DNA of 64,000 nt. Origin: Deltaproteobacteria bacterium. GTDB taxonomy: Bacteria > Desulfobacterota > Desulfarculia > Adiutricales > JAFDHD01. Below, piece by piece: positions 43,584 to 52,176 of this stretch; within the stretch, counting starts at the first letter, position 1; every line of letters begins with the position of its first letter. The notes below the pieces were generated by a model, which did no database searches, had not been told where the DNA came from, and saw only the letters and a program-made list of their open reading frames with translations. The stretch spans positions 1 through 64,000 of the forward strand of contig JAFDHD010000001.1 in NCBI GenBank assembly GCA_019308995.1, given 5' to 3'. The translations under genes were made by a program, and so were the position numbers.

Positions 43584-43991
43584 CTAACCTTGAGGTTTGA
43601 ATTTTGGCAGGCTGAATTCCTCGTTAATATCCTCCCATGTCACCTCCACATCCATGTCACACCTGACCTCCTGCGGGTCACAGCCGACAATATTGCTCAG
43701 GAGCCGCGGACCCTCCTCCAGCTCGATGCTGGCGGTTACGTAAGGGAGATCACTGGCAAAGGCCTTGTGATAGGCGGTGTGATAGACGACAAAGGTGTAA
43801 ACCTTTCCTCTGCCGCTGGCCGTTATCCACTCTGTTTCTTCAGAATAGCACGTCGGGCAGAGGATGGAGGCTGGCCACCGGACATGGCCGCAGCTACGGC
43901 ATTTCTGAAATCGTAATTCATGCCGCTGGCAGCCTTCCCAGAACGCCTTGGTGTCGGCATCAGGACGCGGCAGGGGCTTCTCGTAAGTCAT
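43584..43991 (-). CDS. Zn-ribbon/OB-fold protein (DUF35), thiolase partner
   Basis: A 135-residue DUF35 protein: rubredoxin-like zinc ribbon with CRSC...CPTC (residues ~36-54) followed by an OB fold that binds acyl-CoA (GRGKVYTFVVYHTAYHKAF; GPRLLSNIVGC). Proteins of this type form complexes with SCP-x-like thiolases, as in BbsA-BbsB or ChsH2 with Ltp2. It starts 6 bases after the thiolase-like gene stop, so the two are one unit. Confidence 0.9.
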   Translation of the reverse strand: MTYEKPLPRPDADTKAFWEGCQRHELRFQKCRSCGHVRWPASILCPTCYSEETEWITASGRGKVYTFVVYHTAYHKAFASDLPYVTASIELEEGPRLLSNIVGCDPQEVRCDMDVEVTWEDINEEFSLPKFKPQG

Positions 43992-43997
43992 ACGCGA

Positions 43998-45152
43998 TTA
44001 TAACCTCCGTAAGATGCAGCAGGTATGCGTCTGCAAAATGCCGCCGTTGTCACTGCATAGAATGATCTCCGGCTGCTTGGTTCGAGTTTTGGGTCCGAGC
44101 TGCCTGTCGCTGCACCGGCCCATGATCTGCATCACGCCTTCGGTCAATGGCGTCAGGCCCATAAAATAAGCCTCGGACAGCAGCCCTCCTGAAGTATTGA
44201 CCGGGAGCCTCCCGCCTGGCGCGATGGCTCCGTCTTTAAACCAGTCTTGTCCTTCACCCGGCCCGAAAAAGCCGTAATCCTGCAGGGTGATTTCCACGGT
44301 ATAGGTGAAGCAGTCGTAAATTTCGCAAGCGTCAATATCGCTGCAGGTAATCCCTGCCATGTTAAACGCTGTTTGACCGGCTGTCCTGGCCCCGGTTGGC
44401 CCGGCCAGACGGTCCGATTGATAAACATCATAAGAAGGGTTGTGCTGACCCAGGCCCATGATCACGGCTGGAGGGTGTTTCAGGTCCCGCGCCCTCTCCA
44501 GGGAGGTGATGACATAAGCCCGGCCGCCATCGTTAATTAAGCAGCAGTCATTGAGCCGGAACGGCTCGACGACCCACCTGGCGTTGTAGTAATCATCATA
44601 GGTCAGGGGACGGCCGTGCATGATGGCCCTTGGGTTCAGGTTCGCCCACCGGCGCTGCCCCACGGCGATCTCCTTCCACGTTTCAGGTCCGGTGCCAAAG
44701 GTGTGCATGGCCCGCCGGGCGGCCATGCCATAGCCCGCTACCGCCCCGAACTCCCCGAAAACCTCCTTATCACCCTGACCCATGGCAAAACCACGCGCTC
44801 CCGCAGACATCTTAAAGGCATAGCCTACCACGATATAACGGCACAGACCCGCTTCCAGAGCGCCGAGGGCATGGTGGAGATGAGTCCGGGCGCAGTTGGC
44901 TTCCTGGCTCAGCAGGTTTGGAGACAGGCCCAGGTGCTGGGCCACCAGGTACGGCGTCACTTCCTCTTCGCCCGACTCTGGCGGAAAATAACGATAGCAC
45001 ATCAGGCCGTCAATATCCTCTCTCGTCAAACCCGCGTCCTTAATGGCGTTTGCGCAGGCCTCGACGTAAAAACTGAGCGCGGTTCGGTCTGGGACGCGGC
45101 CTTGAGGGGTGTACCCGACTCCGACAATGGCGTATTTATCTTTTAAAGTCAT
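43998..45152 (-). CDS. Thiolase-like (SCP-x type) protein
   Basis: A 384-residue thiolase-fold protein. The nucleophile-region Cys is in EANCARTHLHHALGALEAG (C87), and the C-terminal NTSGGLLSEAYFMGL block is kept, but the usual GHP histidine motif that should follow NTSGG is absent. That loss is seen in retro-aldolase-type members (Ltp2), so C-C cleavage of a CoA thioester may be the activity, rather than classical thiolysis. Start placed at ATG 45152 with AAGGGA upstream; an in-frame ATG at 45218 adds 22 unlikely residues. Pairs with the DUF35 gene. Confidence 0.82.
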   Translation of the reverse strand: MTLKDKYAIVGVGYTPQGRVPDRTALSFYVEACANAIKDAGLTREDIDGLMCYRYFPPESGEEEVTPYLVAQHLGLSPNLLSQEANCARTHLHHALGALEAGLCRYIVVGYAFKMSAGARGFAMGQGDKEVFGEFGAVAGYGMAARRAMHTFGTGPETWKEIAVGQRRWANLNPRAIMHGRPLTYDDYYNARWVVEPFRLNDCCLINDGGRAYVITSLERARDLKHPPAVIMGLGQHNPSYDVYQSDRLAGPTGARTAGQTAFNMAGITCSDIDACEIYDCFTYTVEITLQDYGFFGPGEGQDWFKDGAIAPGGRLPVNTSGGLLSEAYFMGLTPLTEGVMQIMGRCSDRQLGPKTRTKQPEIILCSDNGGILQTHTCCILRRL

Positions 45153-45431
45153 GGGTTCCCTTTCTGATGAAAATCTGAATGACCGGTTCATACTTTCAAA
45201 TTCATGCTCAGGAGTCAAGATCGTTTCCCTGCCTCATAATCAGCGGCAATTTGACAAACTCTTTGACGAATCATTTGAACATAGATATGCTTTGTATATG
45301 AAAGCGGTCGCGTTAAACCCCATTTAATCGTCAGGGATGGCGGTTTTTAAGGAAAGGGCGCAGCATGATCATCAAGGAACTGTCTGAATTGGAAAAGTAC
45401 AAACAGGATACCGACACCACCACCCATCTTT

Positions 45432-45554
45432 ATGAAGGCATCCTGTGAGGCCCTTGAACTGGCCCGGCAGCCGGAAAACCAGGGGGAAAAAATCGTTGTC
45501 ATCTTACCCAACACCGGTGAACGATATATCAGCACTGATCTGTTTATTGGTTAA
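45432..45554 (+). pseudogene. Remnant of cysteine synthase C-terminus
   Basis: The frame reads [18 protein letters not shown] then [22 protein letters not shown]-stop. This matches the final helix and strand of CysK/CysM (typically ...ALxLAxxPENxGKxIVVILPDTGERYLSTxLF). About 40 codons survive and no upstream part is in frame. Rest of the stretch 45153-45623: a short AT-rich segment before the thiolase gene and no other gene I can support. Confidence 0.7.
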
Positions 45555-45623
45555 AGGTATTTGCGACAGGGTTGTGCTCACTCCGGCTGTGACCATGCCC
45601 GTTCCAGGTAGCCTCCGAAAGAC

Positions 45624-46175
45624 ATGATAACCATCTTCCTCATCGCCATTGGTTTAGCTATGGACGCCTTCGCCGTGTCCATCACCAGCGGCCTGGCCTG
45701 CAAACCCTTGAAACTCTCTTTCACACTGAAGATTGCCGCTTTCTTCGGTCTGTTTCAGGCCATGATGCCGGTCATCGGCTGGCTGGCCGGGATTAGTTGT
45801 CGAGATTTCATCGCAGACATAGACCACTGGATTGCTTTTGGTTTGTTAAGCTTCATCGGGTGTAAAATGATCGCCGAATCCGCTGGCATGAACTCCAAAG
45901 ATGATGCACCTGAGATGATGAATAATTACAAAATACTCATTCTGGCCATTGCCACCAGTATTGACGCTTTGGCCGTCGGTCTGAGCCTTTCCTTCCTTAA
46001 GGCTGCCATCCTCTTTCCGGTGATCATTATCGGGGCCGTGACATTTGTTCTCTCTATTTTAGGCGTGGTTATCGGTCACAAGCTCGGACATTTTTTTGAA
46101 AAAAAGGCGGAAATCCTGGGCGGCCTGATCCTGATCGGGATCGGGATAAAGATATTGATTGAACACCTAGCCTAG
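45624..46175 (+). CDS. mntP: Manganese efflux pump MntP
   Basis: A 183-residue MntP (DUF204) membrane protein with six helices in two inverted halves. The conserved charged motifs GLAMDAFAVSITSGL (helix 1) and ATSIDALAVGLSLSF (helix 4), each with the essential Asp, are present. Exports Mn2+. I found no yybP-ykoY-like riboswitch in the 69 bases between the cysK fragment and the start; the ribosome site is weak. Confidence 0.93.
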   Translation: MITIFLIAIGLAMDAFAVSITSGLACKPLKLSFTLKIAAFFGLFQAMMPVIGWLAGISCRDFIADIDHWIAFGLLSFIGCKMIAESAGMNSKDDAPEMMNNYKILILAIATSIDALAVGLSLSFLKAAILFPVIIIGAVTFVLSILGVVIGHKLGHFFEKKAEILGGLILIGIGIKILIEHLA

Positions 46176-46351
46176 TTTTTTCATCCATAATTTTAAGATA
46201 ACTCTTTCTTTACCTAAAAAGGCCTGCCTTCATGTTAAATCGTTTGCCTCTGCCCTTGATGTAAAATCAGGCCGTCATCAAATACTATTTTTAAAAACCA
46301 GTAGATTTTGATAAGATCAAACATACATTGAAAAAAAACAGAGACAATTGA

Positions 46352-46465
46352 GTGAAAGGATTAAGAAAGAAAAAGGAAGCAGCCGAAACGCTTCACCAGA
46401 AGCGGGTCATGAGCCGCACGGGCGAGTGTTACCGAACTTTGAGGAGGGTGCGCCTCTTTAAATAA
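46352..46465 (+). CDS. Possible 37-residue leader peptide overlapping the epimerase start
   Basis: A GTG-initiated frame of 37 codons, very basic (KGLRKKKEAAETLHQKR... RTLRRVRLFK), ends in TAA that shares its last A with the ATG of the TIGR01777 gene (TAATG at 46463-46467). The overlap is of the kind that couples translation. There is no clear ribosome site for it, and it could be chance. The rest of 46176-46351 is AT-rich with nothing recognisable. Confidence 0.25.
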   Translation: MKGLRKKKEAAETLHQKRVMSRTGECYRTLRRVRLFK

Positions 46466-47370
46466 TGAAATTTTTTATCACCGGCGGAACCGGTTTTATC
46501 GGCCAGGCTTTACTGAAGCGGCTCCTGGAGGCGGGCCATGAAATAAGCCTGTTGACCAGATCGGCCCGGGGTCGGGAGCATTTAAAGGATAAGGTTCGCC
46601 TGATCGAAGGGGATCCAAGCCGGCCCGGCCTCTGGCAGGAGGAGGTCGTCCGGGCTGAGGCTGTCATCAACCTGGCCGGAGCCTCGATCTTTTCCCGGTG
46701 GAGCAAGAGGGTCAAACGAAAGCTCCTCGAGAGCCGTGTCCTGACGACCAGGCGCCTGGTCGAAGCCATGGCCTCCTCGAAGGACGGTCCCCAGGTCCTG
46801 CTCAGCGCCTCGGCCGTGGGCTACTATGGCTTTCAAGGGGATGAGGAGATAGATGAGTCTGTGACACATGGCGACGACTTCCTGGCCCAGACCTGCCAGG
46901 CCTGGGAGGCGGAAGCCCTCAAGGCAAAGGAGGCCGGAATTCGAGTCGCGCTGATGCGTTTTGGCATCGTCCTCGGCCAGGAGGGAGGAGCGCTGAAACT
47001 GATGCTGCCGCTCTTCCGGATCGGGCTGGGCGGCCGGTTAGGCAAAGGCAGCCAGTGGTTTTCCTGGATCCACCGGGCTGATCTGGTAGAGGCCATTGTC
47101 TTCATTTTGGATCATCCTGAGGCCCAGGGACCGATTAACTTTACCGCGCCCGAACCCGTGACCAACGCCGAGCTGACCCGCGCCCTGAGTCAGGCACTGC
47201 ACCGGCCGGCCATGCTGCCTGTCCCCGGCTTCATAATCAGCCTGGTCCTGGGAGAATTTGGCTCGATCCTGCTGAAAGGTCAGCGTGTCAAGCCCGTTAA
47301 ACTGGAAAACCTGGGTTTCAATTTCCAGTATCCTTCCATAAACCAGGCCCTGACCGATCTTCTGCCTTGA
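46465..47370 (+). CDS. TIGR01777 family NAD-dependent epimerase
   Basis: A 301-residue extended short-chain dehydrogenase/epimerase (YfcH/SULA-like). N-terminal Rossmann motif FFITGGTGFIGQALLKRLL, VINLAGASIFSRWSKRVKRKLLESRV, SASAVGYYG (active-site Tyr region), and the C-terminal DUF1731 tail (GQRVKPVKLENLGFNFQYP). Substrate not established for the family. Its start overlaps a short basic frame. Confidence 0.92.
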   Translation: MKFFITGGTGFIGQALLKRLLEAGHEISLLTRSARGREHLKDKVRLIEGDPSRPGLWQEEVVRAEAVINLAGASIFSRWSKRVKRKLLESRVLTTRRLVEAMASSKDGPQVLLSASAVGYYGFQGDEEIDESVTHGDDFLAQTCQAWEAEALKAKEAGIRVALMRFGIVLGQEGGALKLMLPLFRIGLGGRLGKGSQWFSWIHRADLVEAIVFILDHPEAQGPINFTAPEPVTNAELTRALSQALHRPAMLPVPGFIISLVLGEFGSILLKGQRVKPVKLENLGFNFQYPSINQALTDLLP

Positions 47371-47460
47371 GGCAGGGGTTGTGCTGTAAAAACAGTAAAA
47401 ACTGCAACTCTTGCAAAAAATAATTAAATAAGATTTAATCAAACGCCGTGGAGGCAAGAA

Positions 47461-47751
47461 ATGGCTATTGACTCCCTTGTCAAAGTGAAGCGAGACGAGA
47501 TCCTGAAGGTTGCGGCCCGGCATGGAGTTACTAATGTTAAGGTCTTTGGCTCAGCTGCTCGTGGAGAAATTACCGATAAAAGCGATATAGACTTTTTGGT
47601 CGAAACTGGAGAGGTCCGATCTTCCTTCTTCCCCGGCGGTTTGATTGCAGATCTTGAAGAATTACTTGGACGACGGGTGGATGTCGTCGAACCGGATGGC
47701 CTGCATTGGTTTGTCCGCGACCGCATCCTAAAGGAGGCCGTGTTGCTTTGA
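47461..47751 (+). CDS. mntA: MntA-type nucleotidyltransferase antitoxin
   Basis: A 96-residue minimal nucleotidyltransferase. The catalytic GSAARGEITDKSDIDFLVE motif (G30-S31, D42, D44) is intact. In HepT-MntA systems the MntA antitoxin AMPylates a tyrosine of the HEPN toxin to silence it. It is preceded by GGAGG 7 bases before the ATG and overlaps hepT by 4 bases. Confidence 0.92.
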   Translation: MAIDSLVKVKRDEILKVAARHGVTNVKVFGSAARGEITDKSDIDFLVETGEVRSSFFPGGLIADLEELLGRRVDVVEPDGLHWFVRDRILKEAVLL

Positions 47752-48086
47752 AAGATGAACGTTTATACCTGCTTCACATTTTGGAATCTATCAACCGGAT
47801 AGAGCAATATACTGCTGAGGGTAAAGAAACATTTTTTCAAGATGTAAAAACTCAGGATGCGGTTTTGCGCAACCTTCAGGTCCTGGCGGAATCAACTCAA
47901 CACCTGTCCGATCATTTGAAGGCCAGCCATCCAGACGTACCATGGCGAGCAATCGCTGGCCTCCGCAATGTCTTGGTCCACGACTATCTTGGGATCAAAC
48001 TTGAAACAGTCTGGCGCACTATAGAGACTGATCTTCTCGACCTGAAAACTAAAGCCCAAAATATTTTGGATCAGATGGAAAAATAA
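47748..48086 (+). CDS. hepT: HepT-like HEPN toxin
   Basis: A 112-residue HEPN RNase toxin. The active motif R-x4-H-x-Y is seen as RNVLVHDY (R73, H78, Y80); Y80 is the residue AMPylated in characterised members. Start chosen at TTG 47748, which overlaps the mntA stop (TTGA) and has AAGGAGG 10 bases upstream; longer in-frame starts lie inside mntA. Forms a toxin-antitoxin pair with MntA. Confidence 0.9.
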   Translation: MKDERLYLLHILESINRIEQYTAEGKETFFQDVKTQDAVLRNLQVLAESTQHLSDHLKASHPDVPWRAIAGLRNVLVHDYLGIKLETVWRTIETDLLDLKTKAQNILDQMEK

Positions 48087-48164
48087 TTGATTCAGCTATC
48101 CTTTGACACCGCTTGCATATTTTTCATCGCTGCCTCAGCATCCAGCATATGATGTCAGACCCGT

Positions 48165-49757
48165 ATGAGTCAATCATCATCCAGCCATGGTCTAAAAAAG
48201 CTTTTCATCGCAGCCCTGCTTTCTCAAAGAGCCGACCTTGATGACCCTCAGCGCGGCTCAATCATCGCCGCCTTTCCAGAATTTAATACTTATGACCCGA
48301 TAGAAATCCGGTCGGCCCTGGAAAATATCCGCCAGAATAAAGGCTGGGAAAGGATTTTCCATCCCAGGGCTTTAAACTGGCCTTCTTCCCGGCAGATAGA
48401 AAAGGCCCTGACTCAGGCCCGGGAATGGTTTGATCGAGCGGTCTTTGTCATGGCCGCTGAAGAGCTTGGCTTATCTTCAAAAGCAGAGATAACCTTTTCG
48501 CCAGTCTTTTTTGCCTGGGGCAGCAGGCAAATTTTAAATCTGCCTCGGGCCGCGGTGCTCAATTCAAGAAAACCTCGCTTCGTCTCCCCGCAGGACCGCT
48601 GGATAAAGGTAACCAAGTGGCTGGTTCAACTGGCCTTGGATCAAGGCTGCGGCCTCGTGACCAGCTGGGGCAACTATCCCTATGAACTTGTTTGCTCCCT
48701 GGCAAAAATAGCCGGGTGTCCCACTCTTATTATCTGCGACAGCCTCCTGCCTTTCATGCTTTCTCAGGAAAAAATGAACAGTTTCCTGGCGAGATACGAT
48801 CGAATGTTTCCTCCCGGGCAGACCCTTTTCCTGTCCCCTTTTTCGCCGGGACGTCTTCCGCCGCGCAAACTAAGGGGCATCCAACGGGACGCCTGCCTGG
48901 TGATCCTGTCTTCGTCTATCCTGGCCGCTGAGATCAGGTCTGGAGGCAACATGGAGCGGTTGATCAGGGAGGCGCTCAAACAGGAGGCAGACGCCAAGGT
49001 CTTTCGACCTGATGAGTTCGACCGCGCCACGGCTGGGAATAAAACATTATTAAGCCTTGGCGCTCAGGCCTGCCGCCTGCCTTTGGCGCCCATTCAAACT
49101 GATCTCAAGGAAGAAAAGATCGTCGCCCGAGACGGGGTCACCATTCAAACCGACCTCAAGGATAACACCTATCTGATTCATTTCACTCGATCCTGTCCCG
49201 GACCGTGGCCCGGGCAGCCTCTAGATGAATACTACCGCTCTCTTCTGGAAATGAAAAAAGAAGCGGCTCATACTGCTTTTGACACCTTGAACCGGATCCT
49301 CAAGGAGCAGAGAATCCGGGGAAGCGGTCATCTGATTCGAGGCCGGATGCCGGTTGTATCTCTGACGGCTCAATCTTTGAAAGATTTGAAGAGCCTGATT
49401 CGCTGGCGGCGGGGGCTTGTCCGCTGGGCCTTTGAGCCGTATGGCATCGCCATGGCCCGGGCTCTTCTAGTTGAGCTTGGCGCGCGCCCTGTGATTTATG
49501 GTGGAGAAGAAGACTGGCAAAGGTTACCGCATGACCGGAAGTATCGTTTTCAGCTTCATCAGCCGCCTGACACGGACTGGTCGCTGGAAAAAGAGTGGCG
49601 TTTGCCTCAAGATTTGAATTTAAAAGACATCCCAGAGGAGCATATCAGAATCATACTTCCTTCAACTCATGAGGCCATGCTGATAGCCTCTGCCTTCAGC
49701 TATCAGGTTGTTTTAGCCGAAGGATTTAAGGAAGCATCGAAGAAAGGCAGGCCGTGA
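48165..49757 (+). CDS. Two-domain protein: DprA/SLOG-like domain plus possible effector domain
   Basis: A 530-residue soluble protein of no named family. Residues ~125-310 have the order of a DprA/SMF (SLOG) Rossmann domain: PRAAVLNSRKPRFVSPQDRW, LALDQGCGLVTSWG, AGCPTLIIC, then RDACLVILSSSILAAEIRSG as in the nucleotide loop of DprA. Residues ~335-510 are distinct: YLIHFTRSCPGPWPGQ, FEPYGIAMARALLVELGARPVIYG, DWSLEKEWRLPQDL, reminiscent of HxT...EKEWR effector domains of ADP-ribosyltransferase-like or DUF2971-like proteins. It lies 78 bases after hepT. SLOG domains are linked to nucleotide-signal sensing in conflict systems, so a defence role is plausible but unproven. Confidence 0.6.
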   Translation: MSQSSSSHGLKKLFIAALLSQRADLDDPQRGSIIAAFPEFNTYDPIEIRSALENIRQNKGWERIFHPRALNWPSSRQIEKALTQAREWFDRAVFVMAAEELGLSSKAEITFSPVFFAWGSRQILNLPRAAVLNSRKPRFVSPQDRWIKVTKWLVQLALDQGCGLVTSWGNYPYELVCSLAKIAGCPTLIICDSLLPFMLSQEKMNSFLARYDRMFPPGQTLFLSPFSPGRLPPRKLRGIQRDACLVILSSSILAAEIRSGGNMERLIREALKQEADAKVFRPDEFDRATAGNKTLLSLGAQACRLPLAPIQTDLKEEKIVARDGVTIQTDLKDNTYLIHFTRSCPGPWPGQPLDEYYRSLLEMKKEAAHTAFDTLNRILKEQRIRGSGHLIRGRMPVVSLTAQSLKDLKSLIRWRRGLVRWAFEPYGIAMARALLVELGARPVIYGGEEDWQRLPHDRKYRFQLHQPPDTDWSLEKEWRLPQDLNLKDIPEEHIRIILPSTHEAMLIASAFSYQVVLAEGFKEASKKGRP

Positions 49758-50124
49758 ATCACGGACAAAATAGGGTGCGGGCCTATCCGTGCTACCATAA
49801 CCCACACCATGACACAACCGGCCTGATGAACTAGGTTGAGCGGACCCCGGCCGATTGGCTCATCCAGGTCCTGGCTTACGTCTCATGCGCCTAACTGCTC
49901 CTCCAGCCAGCTCTTGAGAGGCTCCTTGATCTGTATCACCTCTCTCCAGCTTGGGTCCCTGCTGTTTCGGAATCCGCCATCAAAGCAAAGGTGATTTTTT
50001 TCGCTAGTTTCACTGGTTCTTGCATTAACGCTCTTCCTTGATCGAGCCATGGGTGCTTCTCGGCTATTTATAAAAAATCCTTTCAAACGATTGCGATAAA
50101 TTTTATATTCCCATTAAGGTTCCA
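49758..50124. other. Gene-free stretch, 367 bases
   Basis: No gene I can support. A 67-codon minus-strand frame (49883-50086) has no ribosome site and no recognisable motif; its end (KEPLKSWLEEQLGA) could be a remnant. No hairpin terminator found between the plus-strand gene before and the minus-strand gene after. Confidence 0.4.
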
Positions 50125-51366
50125 TCATTCCTCTAGACCGGCTAGCTTCATTTCTTCGTTACGGCCGTTATTAAAAATATTGCGAGCAATGAAGCTGGGC
50201 TCATGTTCACCCATAATGCCAAGCAGTTCACCCTTCAGACGGTGTGTTTCCTTTTCTTCTTCTGGGTTTAAATCTGAGGCCAGTGCCATATCCGCGAATT
50301 GCAGGGCCATGGCCGTCCGGCCTTCTTCCTTTAACATGCGGGCCTTGTCAATGATTTTGTCCTGACCGATTAGGCTGGCAACCTCCTTATAAATATCCAT
50401 CTTCTTTGGAGGGAAGAGATCAGAGGGGTTTCCATTGTACCAGCCGGCGTACTGACGCAGAATGCCATGAACAACGAATTTCGGATGACCGTAAATCGGC
50501 GCGAGGATTTCTGAATTCTTCATGTCATCAGTCAGATCAACCTCATGAAGGATATCCTCGTACCACATACCGGCGTTAAGCCGTTTGACCACCTCATCGT
50601 GGAGATAGCGGAGAGCCTTTGAAATAGTAAGCAGCCGCTCTCTGATCTTCTCTTTGCCCACGATCAGTGGACTATGTCCTGGCACAAGGACCTCCGGCTC
50701 TTTGGCGACAATGGCCTCGAGCCCCTCGGCCCATTCCAGCGTATAGCGTTGAACTTTAAAGGGATTGCCCACATTAGGCATGCCCATAATCACCAGATCT
50801 CCAGCGAAAACAGCCTTCTTCTCCGGGACCCAGACCCACAATGCATCATCGGTTTCCCCTTTTTCATGAAAGGCGTGTAGCTCAGTCTCACCGACTGTAA
50901 GGCTTATACTTTGATCAAAGGTGATGTCTGGATTTTCTCTGGGAGGAATAAAGGCCGGGATGTCTTCAGGTATGGCAAATTGAATTCTGTTGATGTAGCC
51001 GTGATACTTGTCGAGCATCCGGTAGCGGTTTAATCGTTTCAGCACGTTGCGATGAGCGATGACTCCTGGCCGAGGGTTGCCGTTTTTCTCGGCCTCCTCG
51101 AACATCGTATCAAGTGAGAAGGCGTGGTCTAAATGGCCATGAGTCAGGAAAATCGTATGAACCGGAGCGCTCAGCTTTTGCCTGAGCATGCCCATCATCC
51201 CAGGGACGGCTCGAACACCTGGAATGTCTATTAAGACGAGACCTGCTTTGGTCTCGACTAGGCCGGTGTTCGCAAAGCCTGGAATCATCCAGACGCCTTC
51301 AACAGGGTTTTCCAGGGTCCTGTTTTCCCTGCTGGTGGCGGTTTCCGTTAATGATGCTTTTTTCAC
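50125..51366 (-). CDS. Alkylsulfatase-like metallo-beta-lactamase fold protein
   Basis: A 413-residue hydrolase. MBL motif FLTHGHLDHAFSL, further metal ligands in FHEKGETDDALWVW, VFAGDLVIMG and VPGHSP. The C-terminal part (~280-380: VKRLNAGMWYEDILHEV...YGHPKFVVHGILRQYAGWYNGNPSDLFP) matches the dimerisation domain of BDS1/SdsA1-type alkylsulfatases. Shorter than those (about 650), lacking their C-terminal sterol-carrier domain. Start placed at GTG 51366, with AAGGAGG directly upstream; a longer ATG at 51384 would place that site inside the coding region. Confidence 0.82.
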   Translation of the reverse strand: MKKASLTETATSRENRTLENPVEGVWMIPGFANTGLVETKAGLVLIDIPGVRAVPGMMGMLRQKLSAPVHTIFLTHGHLDHAFSLDTMFEEAEKNGNPRPGVIAHRNVLKRLNRYRMLDKYHGYINRIQFAIPEDIPAFIPPRENPDITFDQSISLTVGETELHAFHEKGETDDALWVWVPEKKAVFAGDLVIMGMPNVGNPFKVQRYTLEWAEGLEAIVAKEPEVLVPGHSPLIVGKEKIRERLLTISKALRYLHDEVVKRLNAGMWYEDILHEVDLTDDMKNSEILAPIYGHPKFVVHGILRQYAGWYNGNPSDLFPPKKMDIYKEVASLIGQDKIIDKARMLKEEGRTAMALQFADMALASDLNPEEEKETHRLKGELLGIMGEHEPSFIARNIFNNGRNEEMKLAGLEE

Positions 51367-51531
51367 AATACCCTCCTTAGACAAGTTTAGCTCAGATTAC
51401 AGGTCACATCCTGCCTTGTAAAAATATTTTGGCAAGAATTCCATGTCAGATGACAAAGCCAATGAATTTTTTCTAAGCCAGATAAGACTATTTCTTTCCG
51501 GCGCAGGCGTCAATACCCAGGAAGGATGTCA

Positions 51532-51583
51532 TGTCAATAGAAAATTAAAATGTCCGGTGTTCATAGCACATTAAATGTCCGGT
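51532..51583 (+). mobile_element. IS21-like terminal repeat remnant
   Basis: TGTCAATAGAAAATTAAAATG and two copies of a TTAA(A)ATGTCCGGT unit (51547-51559 and 51571-51584) resemble the multiply repeated TGTC...AATGTCC ends of IS21-family elements. No istA or istB is present, so this is at most a solitary end. The rest of 51385-52029 is AT-rich degraded sequence without a gene I can support. Confidence 0.35.
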
Positions 51584-52176
51584 TGCCTTTTTTTGTTTCT
51601 GTTTATCATTCAATTACACCATGGAACCAAACTGCCTTCAGCGCGAACAGTAATTGATTCGGATGCACGTATACTGAACTTCCTTCCTTATCACTTTCTT
51701 CACTGAGATATTGAATCGGCTCACTATCTTGTACTTAATCATCTGAAAGACATTTCATTTGACATTGCTAGCGAACCCATACATATTTGGTATATATTTC
51801 ATAAACAACTAGCAACTGAACCCATATTTCTGAATGACAAGGAAGTGCAGCGGTTAATTGAATAGATTATCCGCAGGCTCATAAAGGCAGTTTCTCGCAT
51901 TTCATACCACGGCCGTCGCTGGTGGGTGCATGTCGCTTTGGCTTTCCCGCTGATAAGCCCGATAAGGAGGGAGAAAGTGGAGATTCAGGAGCCTGAAATT
52001 AAACCGGACGACATATTGATTCTATCTGACAACAATTTCAATCCAAACAATATCTGTTTCTCTTTCCTTCATTCAAGTCCCTCGACCTGGCCGTTAAGAT
52101 CATTATCTTCGGGACCCTGGTAGCGAGCTACGATATCCTCCTCGGATATACCGGCATTATCTCTTTCGGGCACGCC

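Noticed and set aside
45555-45623. A manganese riboswitch before mntP.
   Set aside because: The interval is too short and shows no yybP-ykoY-like stems.
49883-50086. A 67-codon minus-strand frame.
   Set aside because: No ribosome site, family motif or operon context; kept only as a note on the gene-free stretch.
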